Assembly: GCA_964521865.1 (NCBI GenBank)
Contig: CAZFTJ010000010.1
Span: 62,001-126,000 of the forward strand
Reading direction: 5' to 3'
From: CAYSRJ01 sp964521865
GTDB taxonomy: Bacteria; Spirochaetota; B62-G9; DRHN01
DNA length: 64,000 nt
A program made the translations under genes and the position numbers. Under the pieces are notes generated by a model, which was given only the letters and a program-made list of their open reading frames with translations, was not told the DNA's origin and made no database searches. Below are positions 44,320 to 54,062 of the stretch, one piece after another; positions within the stretch are counted from its first letter, which is position 1, and each line of letters opens with the position of its first letter.

Positions 44320-45483
44320 TTATTTTTCCCAATCGTCAATTATCAGGTGGTAAAGATCGCTGTTTTCCCCGTCCCTGTACCATCTTATTATCTTTGCAAT
44401 AATCACCTCTTTTTCACCAAAAGGTACTGTAATCTCATTTATCCGTATATCAAGACCCTTGGAGTTGGCTACCATCAAACGCAGTACATCTTTTGCATGA
44501 AGTGTGATCTCATCACCGTCGTGCAGAAGGGTATCCTTTTTTTCGTCCTCATCGGTGATATATCCGATATATGAAGTTTGCACCGCCTTCAAATCGGCTG
44601 TAATATCCGTTTTTTCATAGCTCGAAACAATCTGAAAACCGGTTTTCGGAGCGATCGGTATCTTTGACAGAAGATCGTCCTCTTTTAAAATGACAACTTC
44701 CGGTGTACCCTCCTTCCCCGCCGGCGCTTTACTTTCGGCTGCGGCTTCTTCTCCGACGGCAAGCTGACCGCCGGTGGATTTATAAAGTTTTTTCAATGTA
44801 AGATTCACCGTTCCCTCTCCGAGTCTGTTCGTACGGATCATCACATCTTTTCTTCCGTCGCGATTGAAGTCGACTTCGACTCGTTCATCGGTGGAAAGGT
44901 TGAATGGAATACCCATAATCGAGAATGCAAGATTGTCGCTGATACCGTCGATCGTAATCTTATATATTTTGTCTAAAACAGGAACCTGGATGGTATCGCC
45001 CTTTTTAAAATCCCGAATGATCTCTTCTTCATCAAACGTATATGTGCGCCCCGTTTCAGCGGGTTTTTCCTGTTCTTCTGTTTCAGTTTTTTCCGCTACC
45101 TGCAGTGTCTGTCCCTTTTGGCCCTTTTTTCCCGAAAGAAGGATATATAACACTGAAGAGATTACAAGGAGCGCAACGAGTATGGACAGGAGGTAACGTC
45201 TCGTATTCTTCGGTTTGGCGGTAAGCTGTTCAATCGGGGCAGGTTGTTCCTGGATTTTATAATCCCTGTATTTCAGCACCATCTCATCGGGATCAAGTCC
45301 GAGAAACTGGGAATAGTTTCTTAAAAAGCCAAGGAGATACGTCTCTCCTGGAAAAATATCGAAATTTTCATCTTCAATAGCAATGAGGTACTTCTTTGCT
45401 ATCTTCGTTTCCCGTACCGCTTCTTCTATGGTTTTACCCGATTTAGCCCGCGCTTCTCTGAAGATTGGACCAAGCTGGTTCAT
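44320..45483 (-). CDS. RodZ-like membrane protein with N-terminal HTH
   Basis: 387 residues. HTH_25 domain at the N-terminus (GPIFREARAKSGKTIEEAVR, then TYLLGFLRNYSQFLGLDPDE), one span (YLLSILVALLVISSVLYILL) near residue 100-120, then a periplasmic part with a beta-rich segment containing DFNRDGRKDVMIR, an FG-GAP/EF-hand-like calcium loop, and a C-terminal beta domain. Resembles RodZ in layout, a MreB-linked cell-shape factor; the periplasmic part is larger than usual. Followed by lolA. Confidence 0.82.
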   Translation of the reverse strand: MNQLGPIFREARAKSGKTIEEAVRETKIAKKYLIAIEDENFDIFPGETYLLGFLRNYSQFLGLDPDEMVLKYRDYKIQEQPAPIEQLTAKPKNTRRYLLSILVALLVISSVLYILLSGKKGQKGQTLQVAEKTETEEQEKPAETGRTYTFDEEEIIRDFKKGDTIQVPVLDKIYKITIDGISDNLAFSIMGIPFNLSTDERVEVDFNRDGRKDVMIRTNRLGEGTVNLTLKKLYKSTGGQLAVGEEAAAESKAPAGKEGTPEVVILKEDDLLSKIPIAPKTGFQIVSSYEKTDITADLKAVQTSYIGYITDEDEKKDTLLHDGDEITLHAKDVLRLMVANSKGLDIRINEITVPFGEKEVIIAKIIRWYRDGENSDLYHLIIDDWEK

Positions 45484-45515
45484 TGATTCTTTCTCCGAAT
45501 CTTTTCATACGCCGC

Positions 45516-46292
45516 CTACTCGCCGGTATCGGAAAACGGCACGAGTATGTTGCGTATTATTTGAGCGTCCGGAGGAATTTCAAAATCGAAGATATAGTCC
45601 GGCTGCTCCGTATTGGTGTGTATATTCTTGAATGTCAGGCTTACCGACACACCGTTCGGTGAAACACCGTTTGACTGCAGAATAAGCCCTTTCTCCGAAA
45701 CCCAGATATCCATCGTCTTGAATCCTACTTTCGGACTCATCTGCACAAGTTTCATATGATAGGCCTGTGCACCGCTAAAAGACTGCAGCGAACTGCTGTC
45801 ATAAAAAGAGAATGAGTACTCATCAAAGAGCCTGGCAAGTCCCGCTTCAGTGGTACCGGCAAGCAGGGCAGACTCGGTGTTCTCACTGAGCGATTGTTGA
45901 ACAACGACCTTCAGAGAGGGGATATATATAGAGAGATAGTTGCCGTTGGAAACTATTTTCTGGCCTTTCGGCTCATTGAACTCGAGAAGTATCTTGTTCG
46001 CCTTTTTATAGGTAATTTTACCCGAGTAGAGAGCATTACCGTTTTTCCATAAAAAATCGGCGGTGTAGTCTTTGATATTTGTAAAGCTGTCGGACATGAG
46101 CTTTTTCACATCGTTGACCGACGTTATCTTTATCAATCCCTGTGGGGTCAATCCCTGGGGGTTCCCGATGTTTTCATCCTGCTGGGCATAAATGACGGTT
46201 ACATTCACAACTACAGCAAAAAGAAAAACCAGCAACTTCAGCAAGACGGGATCTCCGTTTTCGATAAATTTCAACACAGGAACCGAATACAA
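45516..46292 (-). CDS. lolA: Outer-membrane lipoprotein carrier protein LolA
   Basis: 258 residues. Signal peptide (LLKLLVFLFAVVVNVTVIYAQ), then the LolA half-barrel: DYTADFLWKNGNALYSGKIT, ILLEFNEPKGQKIVSNGNYL, SIYIPSLKVVVQQSLSENTE, and SLTFKNIHTNTEQPDYIFDF. It carries lipoproteins across the periplasm from LolCDE. The N-terminal start is uncertain. Confidence 0.85.
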   Translation of the reverse strand: MYSVPVLKFIENGDPVLLKLLVFLFAVVVNVTVIYAQQDENIGNPQGLTPQGLIKITSVNDVKKLMSDSFTNIKDYTADFLWKNGNALYSGKITYKKANKILLEFNEPKGQKIVSNGNYLSIYIPSLKVVVQQSLSENTESALLAGTTEAGLARLFDEYSFSFYDSSSLQSFSGAQAYHMKLVQMSPKVGFKTMDIWVSEKGLILQSNGVSPNGVSVSLTFKNIHTNTEQPDYIFDFEIPPDAQIIRNILVPFSDTGE

Positions 46293-46385
46293 AAACAGGT
46301 AATTGATTGATTGTAAATATATAATGGGGAATTCTTTTTATCAAGGAATTATTCGGAGGACCTGCACTGCCTGCGAAGAGCTTTA

Positions 46386-48698
46386 TCAGGCTCTGTCTAT
46401 ATATACCTCTCTCGGCTTGCTGCCTCTGGGTGGACCGATAATACCCTTTTCCTCCATCAGCTCTATCAGGCGCGCTGCACGGTTATACCCGATCTTCAAT
46501 CTTCTCTGCAGAAACGATGCTGACGCCCGCTTTGTTTTCAACACAATTTCAACCGCCTGATCGAACATCACATCCTCATAATCGAGGACCGGCCCATCCG
46601 TTCTGTCTGCGTTCAATATTTCTTCATTGTATTCTGGGCTGGCGCCGTCTTTCATCCTCTTCACAACCCGAAGCACCTCATCTTCTGAGATATACGCACC
46701 CTGAATTCTCTGGATATTCATGCTCCCGGCAGGAGCGAACAGCATATCACCCTTACCGAGAAGCTTCTCGGCTCCGATTGCATCGAGAATTGTACGGGAA
46801 TCGGTTTTACTCGCTACCTGGAAAGCGATCCTGTACGGAAAGTTCGCCTTTATGAGACCGGTGATGACATCCACGCTCGGCCTCTGCGTGGCCATAATGA
46901 GGTGAATGCCCACAGCGCGTGACATTGCAGCGAGCCTGACGACGGCATCTTCGACCTCTTTCTGGGAAATCGCCATTAGATTCGCAAACTCATCGACAAT
47001 GACGACAATATAGGGAAGTTTTTCAGAGGCTTTCTGATTGTATCCCTTGATATTTCTGACATAATGCTGATCGAAAAGAGCGTAGCGGTTTTCCATCTCG
47101 TAGAGCACCCATCTGAGCGCTTTTGCCGCGTCCCGCGGGTCGGTAACGACCTCTGTCAAAAGATGAGGTATCCCGTTGTAGATCTTGAGCTCGACCATTT
47201 TTGCATCCATCATGATGAACCGGACTTCTTCAGGAGTTTTGTTGAATAACAGACTCATAATGAGAGAGTTCACACATACACTCTTGCCGGACCCTGTTGC
47301 TCCGGCAATCAGGAGGTGAGGCATTGTGGTCAAATCGGAGATCACAACCGATCCCGAAAGATTTTTACCGAGAACGAGCGGGAGCTCTCCAGGCATGGAA
47401 GATTCTCCGATAACGTCGCCGAGCGTGACGATTTCTCTTTCATCATTGGGTATTTCAATACCCACTGCAGCTCTTCCCGGTATCGGCGCCTCTATTCGTA
47501 CCCCGTTTGCCGACAGGCTCAGAGCAATGTTGTTGCTCAAATTAACGATTCTGCTGAGTTTTACTCCCGGCGCAGGCTGCAGCTCATACCGAGTAATAAC
47601 CGGTCCCCTCGTAATGCCGGTAACCCTGGCTTCGATACCGAATTCCCGAAGCGTCCTCTCGAGCTCCTTCGCCTTTCTCGCTGTTTCTTTTTCCAGCTCC
47701 TTTCTATTGACAGTACTGGATTTTTTCAACAGTGTGCCGGCCGTTTTACGCAGGGCCGATGCATGTCCCGAATCCGGATGAGTCATCATTCCGTTATGGA
47801 TTCGCTCTGATTCAACCGGCAGAGCACCGTCCCGTACGGCTTTTTCCCAGCCTGTTCTCCTGCGAGAACCTTCTTCAGCAGACGGACTGTACGGCATATA
47901 CGCCCCTCCTGCCGCTAGCTGTTTGGACGTGCCCGCTTCACTCCCACTGTAAACAACTTTTTGTATCAACGGCGGTTTTACAAATGCATTATCTCCCCCC
48001 TTCCTGAAAATGAAAAAGTGAAATTTTTTCCGATCTTTCGAAGCCCTGTTTCTCCGTGGGGGTGCAGTCCGCTGTTTACCGTCAAAAGCGGTCTTTATAT
48101 CGGGGATACCATCAGACCCTGAATTTTCACCCGCGGCTTCCTGTCGCTCGGGAAACTTTACTTTTTTCTTTTTCAGCAGCCGGTATATGCGAAGAAGGGG
48201 AAATCGAAAAAAAATGAAAAGGCCGGCCATAAGACTGACATAGAGAAGCATCTGAATTACGACTGAGGAAACATTTTGCAGAGTTTTTTGCACGATAAAC
48301 CTGCCGAAAAGCCCCCCTCCCCTGTACAGAAACCGGGGATTCCCCGCAGCAAAAAGCATCATACAGAGCACAACGTTTACTGCACCTAAAAGTATATAAG
48401 CCGCTTTTACCGATTTTTTTATCCTTCTCAGAAGGATATATCCATCGTACATCAGTATCAATGCCAGAAGGAAGACTCCACGGCCGAGGAAATAGATGAA
48501 AAAAGCCGCTGTTTTTGCAAAAGGGGCGCCGAGAAAGTGGTGGTACTCGTTGCCTGCATTGGGTGAGAATAAAAGCGAATCCTCCGGATGGAAGCCTGCT
48601 GCTGCCATAAGAACGCCCAATCCGGCGATAATGAGAAAAACGCCGATGCCGTATGCGCCGCCTCCTCTCCTCTCATTGGGCCTCCCAGCACGTCCCAT
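46386..48698 (-). CDS. ftsK: FtsK/SpoIIIE DNA translocase
   Basis: 770 residues. Four membrane spans in the first 190 residues, a linker, then the motor domain: Walker A IAGATGSGKSVCVNSLIMSL, Walker B YIVVIVDEFANLMA, and the winged-helix gamma domain at the C-terminus (ASFLQRRLKIGYNRAARLIE, GIIGPPRGSKPREVY) that reads KOPS motifs. It clears chromosomes from the division septum. The stop and the uppP stop/start region are almost adjacent (1-bp gap to uppP). Confidence 0.94.
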   Translation of the reverse strand: MGRAGRPNERRGGGAYGIGVFLIIAGLGVLMAAAGFHPEDSLLFSPNAGNEYHHFLGAPFAKTAAFFIYFLGRGVFLLALILMYDGYILLRRIKKSVKAAYILLGAVNVVLCMMLFAAGNPRFLYRGGGLFGRFIVQKTLQNVSSVVIQMLLYVSLMAGLFIFFRFPLLRIYRLLKKKKVKFPERQEAAGENSGSDGIPDIKTAFDGKQRTAPPRRNRASKDRKKFHFFIFRKGGDNAFVKPPLIQKVVYSGSEAGTSKQLAAGGAYMPYSPSAEEGSRRRTGWEKAVRDGALPVESERIHNGMMTHPDSGHASALRKTAGTLLKKSSTVNRKELEKETARKAKELERTLREFGIEARVTGITRGPVITRYELQPAPGVKLSRIVNLSNNIALSLSANGVRIEAPIPGRAAVGIEIPNDEREIVTLGDVIGESSMPGELPLVLGKNLSGSVVISDLTTMPHLLIAGATGSGKSVCVNSLIMSLLFNKTPEEVRFIMMDAKMVELKIYNGIPHLLTEVVTDPRDAAKALRWVLYEMENRYALFDQHYVRNIKGYNQKASEKLPYIVVIVDEFANLMAISQKEVEDAVVRLAAMSRAVGIHLIMATQRPSVDVITGLIKANFPYRIAFQVASKTDSRTILDAIGAEKLLGKGDMLFAPAGSMNIQRIQGAYISEDEVLRVVKRMKDGASPEYNEEILNADRTDGPVLDYEDVMFDQAVEIVLKTKRASASFLQRRLKIGYNRAARLIELMEEKGIIGPPRGSKPREVYIDRA

Positions 48699-48699
48699 C

Positions 48700-49530
48700 T
48701 TATCCGCCGAACCTCCCTGTTTTTTGTATGATAAATGCCAGTATCGCTGCAGCGAAACAGTAATATGAAAAAATATACAGGGAGCCTCTCCGTAAAAATG
48801 TCAAAAGCAGCTTTAATGCGATAAAACCGGTTGCAAACGATACGGCAAATCCAAGAAACAGCAGTCCGAAACCTGTGAGTGATGCACCTGTCTGAAGATA
48901 TTCCACCAGTGAAGCACCGAGTACCGACGGCACGGAGAGAAGGAACGAAAAAGCTCCAGAGAACTCTCTCGTCAGCCCGAGATACAGGCCGGCTGAAATT
49001 GTTGTGCCGGAGCGTGATATGCCCGGAAGCATCGCCAGAGCCTGTACAACGCCGATAATGGCGGCATGCCCGATGCGAACGGTCCGAATATCGAAATCAC
49101 CTTTCCGAACAAACCTGGTACAGAGAAGTATTACGCCCGTCACCAAAAAAAATACCGGTACAATTTCAGGCCTGTAAAAAAATGAAGTCAGAAAATTTTT
49201 GAAAAGCAGGCCCAGCCCCCCGGTGATACCCGTTGCCAGTATCAGATAGACGAACAGACGTACGGTCCCCTTCTCTGAAATAGTCTTTTTCCGCTGTTTT
49301 TCCGAAAACGGCCATATGATCAGGTCATGAAGGATCTCACCTATGAGCCTGTAGTACACAACAACGACCGCCGCGGTTGTGCCGAGATGAAGAACAAGAT
49401 CAAAAAAGACGGGAACCTCCTTCAATCGGAGAAAATACTGCATCAGCACCAGATGGCCGGAACTGCTGATCGGCAAAAACTCCGTAATACCCTGTAAAAC
49501 GGCAAGCGCGGCAACCTGCAGAGCGTTCAT
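48700..49530 (-). CDS. uppP: Undecaprenyl-diphosphatase
   Basis: 276 residues, multi-spanning. Motifs QGITEFLPISSSGHLVLMQY and LPGISRSGTTISAGLYLG carry the Glu, Ser, and Arg of the active site of the BacA/UppP family, which recycles undecaprenyl carrier for peptidoglycan. One base from ftsK, same strand. Confidence 0.95.
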   Translation of the reverse strand: MNALQVAALAVLQGITEFLPISSSGHLVLMQYFLRLKEVPVFFDLVLHLGTTAAVVVVYYRLIGEILHDLIIWPFSEKQRKKTISEKGTVRLFVYLILATGITGGLGLLFKNFLTSFFYRPEIVPVFFLVTGVILLCTRFVRKGDFDIRTVRIGHAAIIGVVQALAMLPGISRSGTTISAGLYLGLTREFSGAFSFLLSVPSVLGASLVEYLQTGASLTGFGLLFLGFAVSFATGFIALKLLLTFLRRGSLYIFSYYCFAAAILAFIIQKTGRFGG

Positions 49531-49602
49531 GCTGTCTCCCGATTTTCGCAGTTTACTTTAGGTTTTATCTTCATTATCCGATTATAGTATAGTAAAGGCA
49601 TT

Positions 49603-50640
49603 ATGCCCGAGCCAATGAATATACCTTTTTCAATTGGAATCGTGATGATAAAGAAACTTTTCCAACCAGTGCTGCTTCTTTTGATTTTCTTCTGTATTAA
49701 TATCGGCTTTTCTCAAGATATCACAAATAATTCAGACGCAAATAGTGAACTAACAACAAATATAGGGGTAAGCATCACATACCACAACAAGCGGATGTAC
49801 TTTGTCAACCGCCCGATAATCGTGGAGTTCCAGATTGTGAACAGGGGATTCTCCCCCTTTCTCTTTATTACCTCCTATAATAAAATGTTCACCTTCGATT
49901 TTGAAATTCTGACGCCGACTCATCAGGAGGTTGCCCATTCCAGAGAGTATACCGTCAGAACAACTCAATTCGAGCCCATCCTCAACGATGAAATAACACT
50001 CAAGCATAACGAGACGTACGGAGTTCGTATAGATGTAAGCAGTTGGTTCGATCTCAGTGAACCTGGAGAATACCTTATAAAGGGTATATTCTACCCGCAG
50101 CTGAAGACCGGAGCAGATGACGATGTCAGAATCAATACGGAAAACGAGCTTTATCTCAACCTCAATCCTCCCTTCGAGGAGCAGGTTCAGAAGGCGATGG
50201 AGATAGAAGAAATAAAGAAAATGAAGGCCGAAAACCTGCCTCCGTACGATGTGGTCAAATTCCTTCTGCAGGCCCTTCAGGCTCATGATTATGACAAGTA
50301 TTTTCTCTATATCAAATTCGATAAGTTCATCATGCAGTTCGGCCGTGCGAGAGAGAAATATATTGCCGCGCACGATATCGATAAACCCGCGGTAATAGAG
50401 GAATTCAAACAGTACCTCAAAGGTCTGAACAGGCTCGAAGAGGTGCCCTTTTCAGAGGTAATACCGGCGGATTTCGATATCGAAAAAACGGTCATCGAAA
50501 AAAGAAACGCGACGGTAACGGTGATCGAAACATTCAAGTATCTGCAACTTGTCGAGAAAAAACGCTACACCTACTACCTTCACCTCTATGGAGATAAATG
50601 GCTGCTCGAAAGTTATTCTGTGGTCAATATCGGCAGCTGA
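49603..50640 (+). CDS. Secreted protein, unknown function
   Basis: 345 residues from ATG 49603 (ATG 49645 is an alternative). Signal peptide (LFQPVLLLLIFFCINIGFSQ). An N-terminal beta domain (about 60-200; FVNRPIIVEFQIVNRGFSPF, TYGVRIDVSSWFDLSEPGEY) resembles an Ig-like or proteinase-inhibitor-like fold. The C-terminal part (about 225-345; FLLQALQAHDYDKYFLYIKF, RYTYYLHLYGDKWLLESYSV) looks NTF2-like. Divergent from uppP. Function unknown. Confidence 0.72.
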   Translation: MPEPMNIPFSIGIVMIKKLFQPVLLLLIFFCINIGFSQDITNNSDANSELTTNIGVSITYHNKRMYFVNRPIIVEFQIVNRGFSPFLFITSYNKMFTFDFEILTPTHQEVAHSREYTVRTTQFEPILNDEITLKHNETYGVRIDVSSWFDLSEPGEYLIKGIFYPQLKTGADDDVRINTENELYLNLNPPFEEQVQKAMEIEEIKKMKAENLPPYDVVKFLLQALQAHDYDKYFLYIKFDKFIMQFGRAREKYIAAHDIDKPAVIEEFKQYLKGLNRLEEVPFSEVIPADFDIEKTVIEKRNATVTVIETFKYLQLVEKKRYTYYLHLYGDKWLLESYSVVNIGS

Positions 50641-50792
50641 TTGCCCGCAAGCGGTACGCCTGTAACAAACCGTTTACACTGTAAAACAAAGAATTTACTC
50701 GCATGCATAACCTTATTATACTATTTTATTCCACTGAATATTTCGCATGAAGCACGGAGGATGACGACACTTTTCATACGGAGGATGCATAC

Positions 50793-52610
50793 ATGAAAAA
50801 GACGCCCGGTAGCAGCGCTCTCAATACATTCTTTGAGCGAAGGACATTCATTCTTGAAAATGTTCGGAAGCCGGAACTGTACAGGGACATTTTTCCGTAT
50901 ACGGATGTATGCAGGACAACCTTCGACCACCGTATACTCCCTGTTAATCCTCCGGAGGCGATTTATATCAGCGACACCTCGTTCAGAGACGGTCAGCAGG
51001 CACGTCCCCCTTATACAACCGGACAGATCGTGAACCTGTTCCGTATGATGCATCAGCTCGGCGGTCCTGAGGGCATTATTCGGTACTCAGAATTCTTCCT
51101 CTATAGCGAAAAAGACAAAAAAGCGGTTGAAGATGTACTCTCGCTCGGATATGACTATCCTGAGGTAACGGGCTGGATCAGAGCTAATAAAAAAGATCTG
51201 CAGCTTGTTAAGGACATGGGCCTGAAAGAAACAGGTATGCTGACCTCATGCAGCGATTATCACATTTATTTGAAGCTGAATAAAAACAGAAAACAGGCAC
51301 ACGACGATTATCTTGCGATTGTGAATGAAGCGCTCGATGCAGGTATCAATATCAGATGCCATCTCGAGGACATTACACGTGCCGATATTTTCGGGTTTGT
51401 CGTGCCCTTTTCCCAGGAACTGATGCGACTGAGGGAAGAAAGCAAGCTGGATGTGAAACTCCGCCTGTGCGATACCCTTGGATACGGCGTCCCCTACCCC
51501 GGTGCATCCCTACCGCGGAGCGTTTCCAAGCTGGTGAGAGCAATGATTGATTATGCAGGTGTACCGAGCGAGTGCCTGGAATGGCACGGGCACAACGACC
51601 TTCACAAGGCTCTGATAAATGCAACGACCGCCTGGCTCTACGGCTGCACATATGCAAACGGCGCCCTTCTCGGATACGGCGAACGGACCGGTAATACACC
51701 GATCGAAGCGCTGATTATTGAATATATATCTCTTATCGGAAGGACGAACGGGGTGGACACCACAGTCATTACCGATATCGCAAATTACTACGAGAATGAG
51801 ATCGGTGATAAAATACCGTCCAATTACCCGCTCGTCGGTTCGGATTTCAATGCAACAAGGGCCGGTATTCACGCCGACGGCCTTATAAAGAATCCTGAGA
51901 TCTATAACATCTTCGATACCGAAAAGCTTTTAAAAAGGCCGCCTGAAATAATAATAAACGATAAGTCGGGTCTTGCCGGCATTGCACAGTGGGTCAATAC
52001 CCATATGCGTCTGACCGGGGACAGCCGGATCGACAAGCACAATCCCGCCGTTTCCAGGATAAACGAATGGGTGCAGGAACAGTACGGCAGGGGAAGGGTA
52101 ACCTCGATATCGAATGAAGAGATGGAACATATCGTACGAAACTGTATGCCTCATCTGTTCATCTCCGAATTTGATCGAATCAAGAAGAGGGCGAGAGAGA
52201 TGGCTGAGGATATTATCAGGCATACCTCAGAGCTTGCAGAAGTGAGATCCATGGATGCACATCAAATCACACCGATATTCAAAAGACTCCTCAAGGAGCA
52301 CCGCTTCATCCAGTGGGCCTATGTCACGAATCTCGACGCCCATATCATCATACCCTTTATCACACAGCCCGACCTGAAGGGGAAGTACAAGGTCGCGGGC
52401 TTTCCGGAGGATTTTTCCGACAGATCATGGTTCGTCAATCCCCTTGAAGACGGCAGGGTACATGTATCCGAGTTTTATATATCATATGTGACCGGGGTTC
52501 TGTGTCTCACCGTTTCAGCGCCTATATTCGATTTGAACGACAAGATTGCGGGAATCATAGGCTTTGACATTCAGTTCGAGGACCTGGTGCGGGCTGAAGA
52601 CTTTATATGA
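50793..52610 (+). CDS. DRE-TIM carbon-carbon ligase-like enzyme fused to a Cache-like sensor domain
   Basis: 605 residues. Residues 50-460 are an HMGL/isopropylmalate-synthase TIM barrel: ISDTSFRDGQQARPPYTTGQ (residues 59-78) carries the metal and base residues, LEWHGHNDLHKAL (262-273) the HxH pair, with AGIHADGLIKNP and YGERTGNTPIEALI. Phrases such as GGPEGIIRYSEFFLYSEKD recall the Re-type citrate synthase branch, from memory. Residues 495-600 (FIQWAYVTNLDAHIIIP, FSDRSWFVNPLEDGRVHVSE, IFDLNDKIAGIIGFDIQFED) have the PDC/Cache pattern with no membrane span, so the sensor would face the cytoplasm. The RBS (acggagg) is repeated 24 bases upstream. Confidence 0.83.
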   Translation: MKKTPGSSALNTFFERRTFILENVRKPELYRDIFPYTDVCRTTFDHRILPVNPPEAIYISDTSFRDGQQARPPYTTGQIVNLFRMMHQLGGPEGIIRYSEFFLYSEKDKKAVEDVLSLGYDYPEVTGWIRANKKDLQLVKDMGLKETGMLTSCSDYHIYLKLNKNRKQAHDDYLAIVNEALDAGINIRCHLEDITRADIFGFVVPFSQELMRLREESKLDVKLRLCDTLGYGVPYPGASLPRSVSKLVRAMIDYAGVPSECLEWHGHNDLHKALINATTAWLYGCTYANGALLGYGERTGNTPIEALIIEYISLIGRTNGVDTTVITDIANYYENEIGDKIPSNYPLVGSDFNATRAGIHADGLIKNPEIYNIFDTEKLLKRPPEIIINDKSGLAGIAQWVNTHMRLTGDSRIDKHNPAVSRINEWVQEQYGRGRVTSISNEEMEHIVRNCMPHLFISEFDRIKKRAREMAEDIIRHTSELAEVRSMDAHQITPIFKRLLKEHRFIQWAYVTNLDAHIIIPFITQPDLKGKYKVAGFPEDFSDRSWFVNPLEDGRVHVSEFYISYVTGVLCLTVSAPIFDLNDKIAGIIGFDIQFEDLVRAEDFI

Positions 52611-52664
52611 GCGCCAGTTTTAACACACCCTTCAGAAAAGCCTTCCAATTTCCCGGCCGTCCGG

Positions 52665-53993
52665 TCAATCGAGGATCGCTCCAAACAGATCGTACTCTCC
52701 GGTATGGGTGACCCGTGCCCGTACCAAACTGCCCGGTTCAATCCGTCTATTCGAGCGCATTACAAAAAGTCCGTCGACTTCGGGAGCGAAGTGATAGCTT
52801 CTGCCGAGCGAAATATGCTCTTCTTCAATATTCTCCTCGATAAGAACACTAAAAGTTTTCCCCAGTTCTTCCGCGAGAATTTCTTTTGAAATGTCCTTTT
52901 GGAGCGCATATACGGCCTCCTTTCTCAATTCTGCGGTCCTTTCATCCACGGTCATTGCAATACCCGCCGCATCCGTGTGCTCCTGCGGTGAAAAAACGAA
53001 CACCCCCACGTGGTTGAAGCGTATTTCCCGAATAAAATCGAGCAGCAGGGCAAAATCCTCCCGGCTTTCTCCGGGAAATCCGACGATAAAATTCGATCGC
53101 AACACAGCATGAGGGATATTTTGACGAGCCTGTGCAATAATATCACGGTAGGTTCCGAAATCCCCATCCCGGTGCATCAATTGCAGTATCTTTTTCGATA
53201 CGTGCTGAAGAGAAATATCAAGGTAGGGTGCAACCCTGTCGTCGGTAAAAATATCGAGATTCCGAATCAGCTCCCTTCCGGGACGAAGGTACAGAAGACG
53301 GATGATGGGTATACCGGTTTCCGAGAGCAGGCTTTGCACAAGTGAAGGGAGGCTCTCCTTTTCAGGCAGATCGGAGCCGTATCGAAGTGTATCCTGTGAG
53401 GTCAGAATGAGCTCCTTCATGCCGCTTTTTTCAAGCTGCTTCGCCTCCTCGACTATAGCTGCAGTGTTCCTGCTTCTGAGCTTTCCCTTTATACGGGGTA
53501 TCAGACAGAAGCTGCAATTCCTGCTGCAGCCCTCCGATATCTTTATATAGGCATACCCGGCAGGGGTGAGGAGCTCGGTCCTCCTTCCGTACTCATTGAA
53601 GTATTCTGGCAGCTCGATACTTGCGGGAAGAAATTTTCCAGGGCCCCGTCCTTCAACAGCGTCAATGATAGTTTCGAGATTTCCGTTGCCGATAACCGCA
53701 TCGACCTCCGGCATCTCCTCCTCTATTTCTCTGTGATAGAGCTGTGAGAAACACCCTGAAACGATTAATTTTGCCTCCGGCTTTTTCTCTTCTGCGAGCT
53801 CGAATATCGTATCGATGGTTTCCTGTTTGGCCGCATCTATAAATGCACAGGTATTGATAATGACAAAGGCCGCTTCATCCGGTCTCCGAGTTCTTGTGTA
53901 TCCCCTTCTCTTCAAAATACTGAGAATAATCTCGGAATCCACTGTGTTTTTATTACAACCGAGAGATTCTATGTAGACGGTTTTTTCTTTCAT
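52665..53993 (-). CDS. rimO: Ribosomal protein S12 methylthiotransferase RimO
   Basis: 442 residues. MTTase domain with ESLGCNKNTVDSEI and VINTCAFIDAAKQETIDTI; radical SAM CxxxCxxC in EGCSRNCSFCLIPRIKGK; a C-terminal TRAM domain (SLVRARVTHTGEYDLFGAIL). Modifies Asp89 of S12 by methylthiolation. Confidence 0.94.
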   Translation of the reverse strand: MKEKTVYIESLGCNKNTVDSEIILSILKRRGYTRTRRPDEAAFVIINTCAFIDAAKQETIDTIFELAEEKKPEAKLIVSGCFSQLYHREIEEEMPEVDAVIGNGNLETIIDAVEGRGPGKFLPASIELPEYFNEYGRRTELLTPAGYAYIKISEGCSRNCSFCLIPRIKGKLRSRNTAAIVEEAKQLEKSGMKELILTSQDTLRYGSDLPEKESLPSLVQSLLSETGIPIIRLLYLRPGRELIRNLDIFTDDRVAPYLDISLQHVSKKILQLMHRDGDFGTYRDIIAQARQNIPHAVLRSNFIVGFPGESREDFALLLDFIREIRFNHVGVFVFSPQEHTDAAGIAMTVDERTAELRKEAVYALQKDISKEILAEELGKTFSVLIEENIEEEHISLGRSYHFAPEVDGLFVMRSNRRIEPGSLVRARVTHTGEYDLFGAILD

Positions 53994-54062
53994 ATCAGGA
54001 TTGAGAGTTTATGAGCCTGTAATCCGGTAAAAAGTCGGTTGACGGTCGACCGATCTGCACTC

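Noticed and set aside
50754..50796. 11-codon upstream frame coupled to the DRE-TIM gene through ATGA
   Set aside because: The repeated acggaggatg puts its ATG directly against GGAGG, too close for translation. It looks like a duplicated RBS segment.
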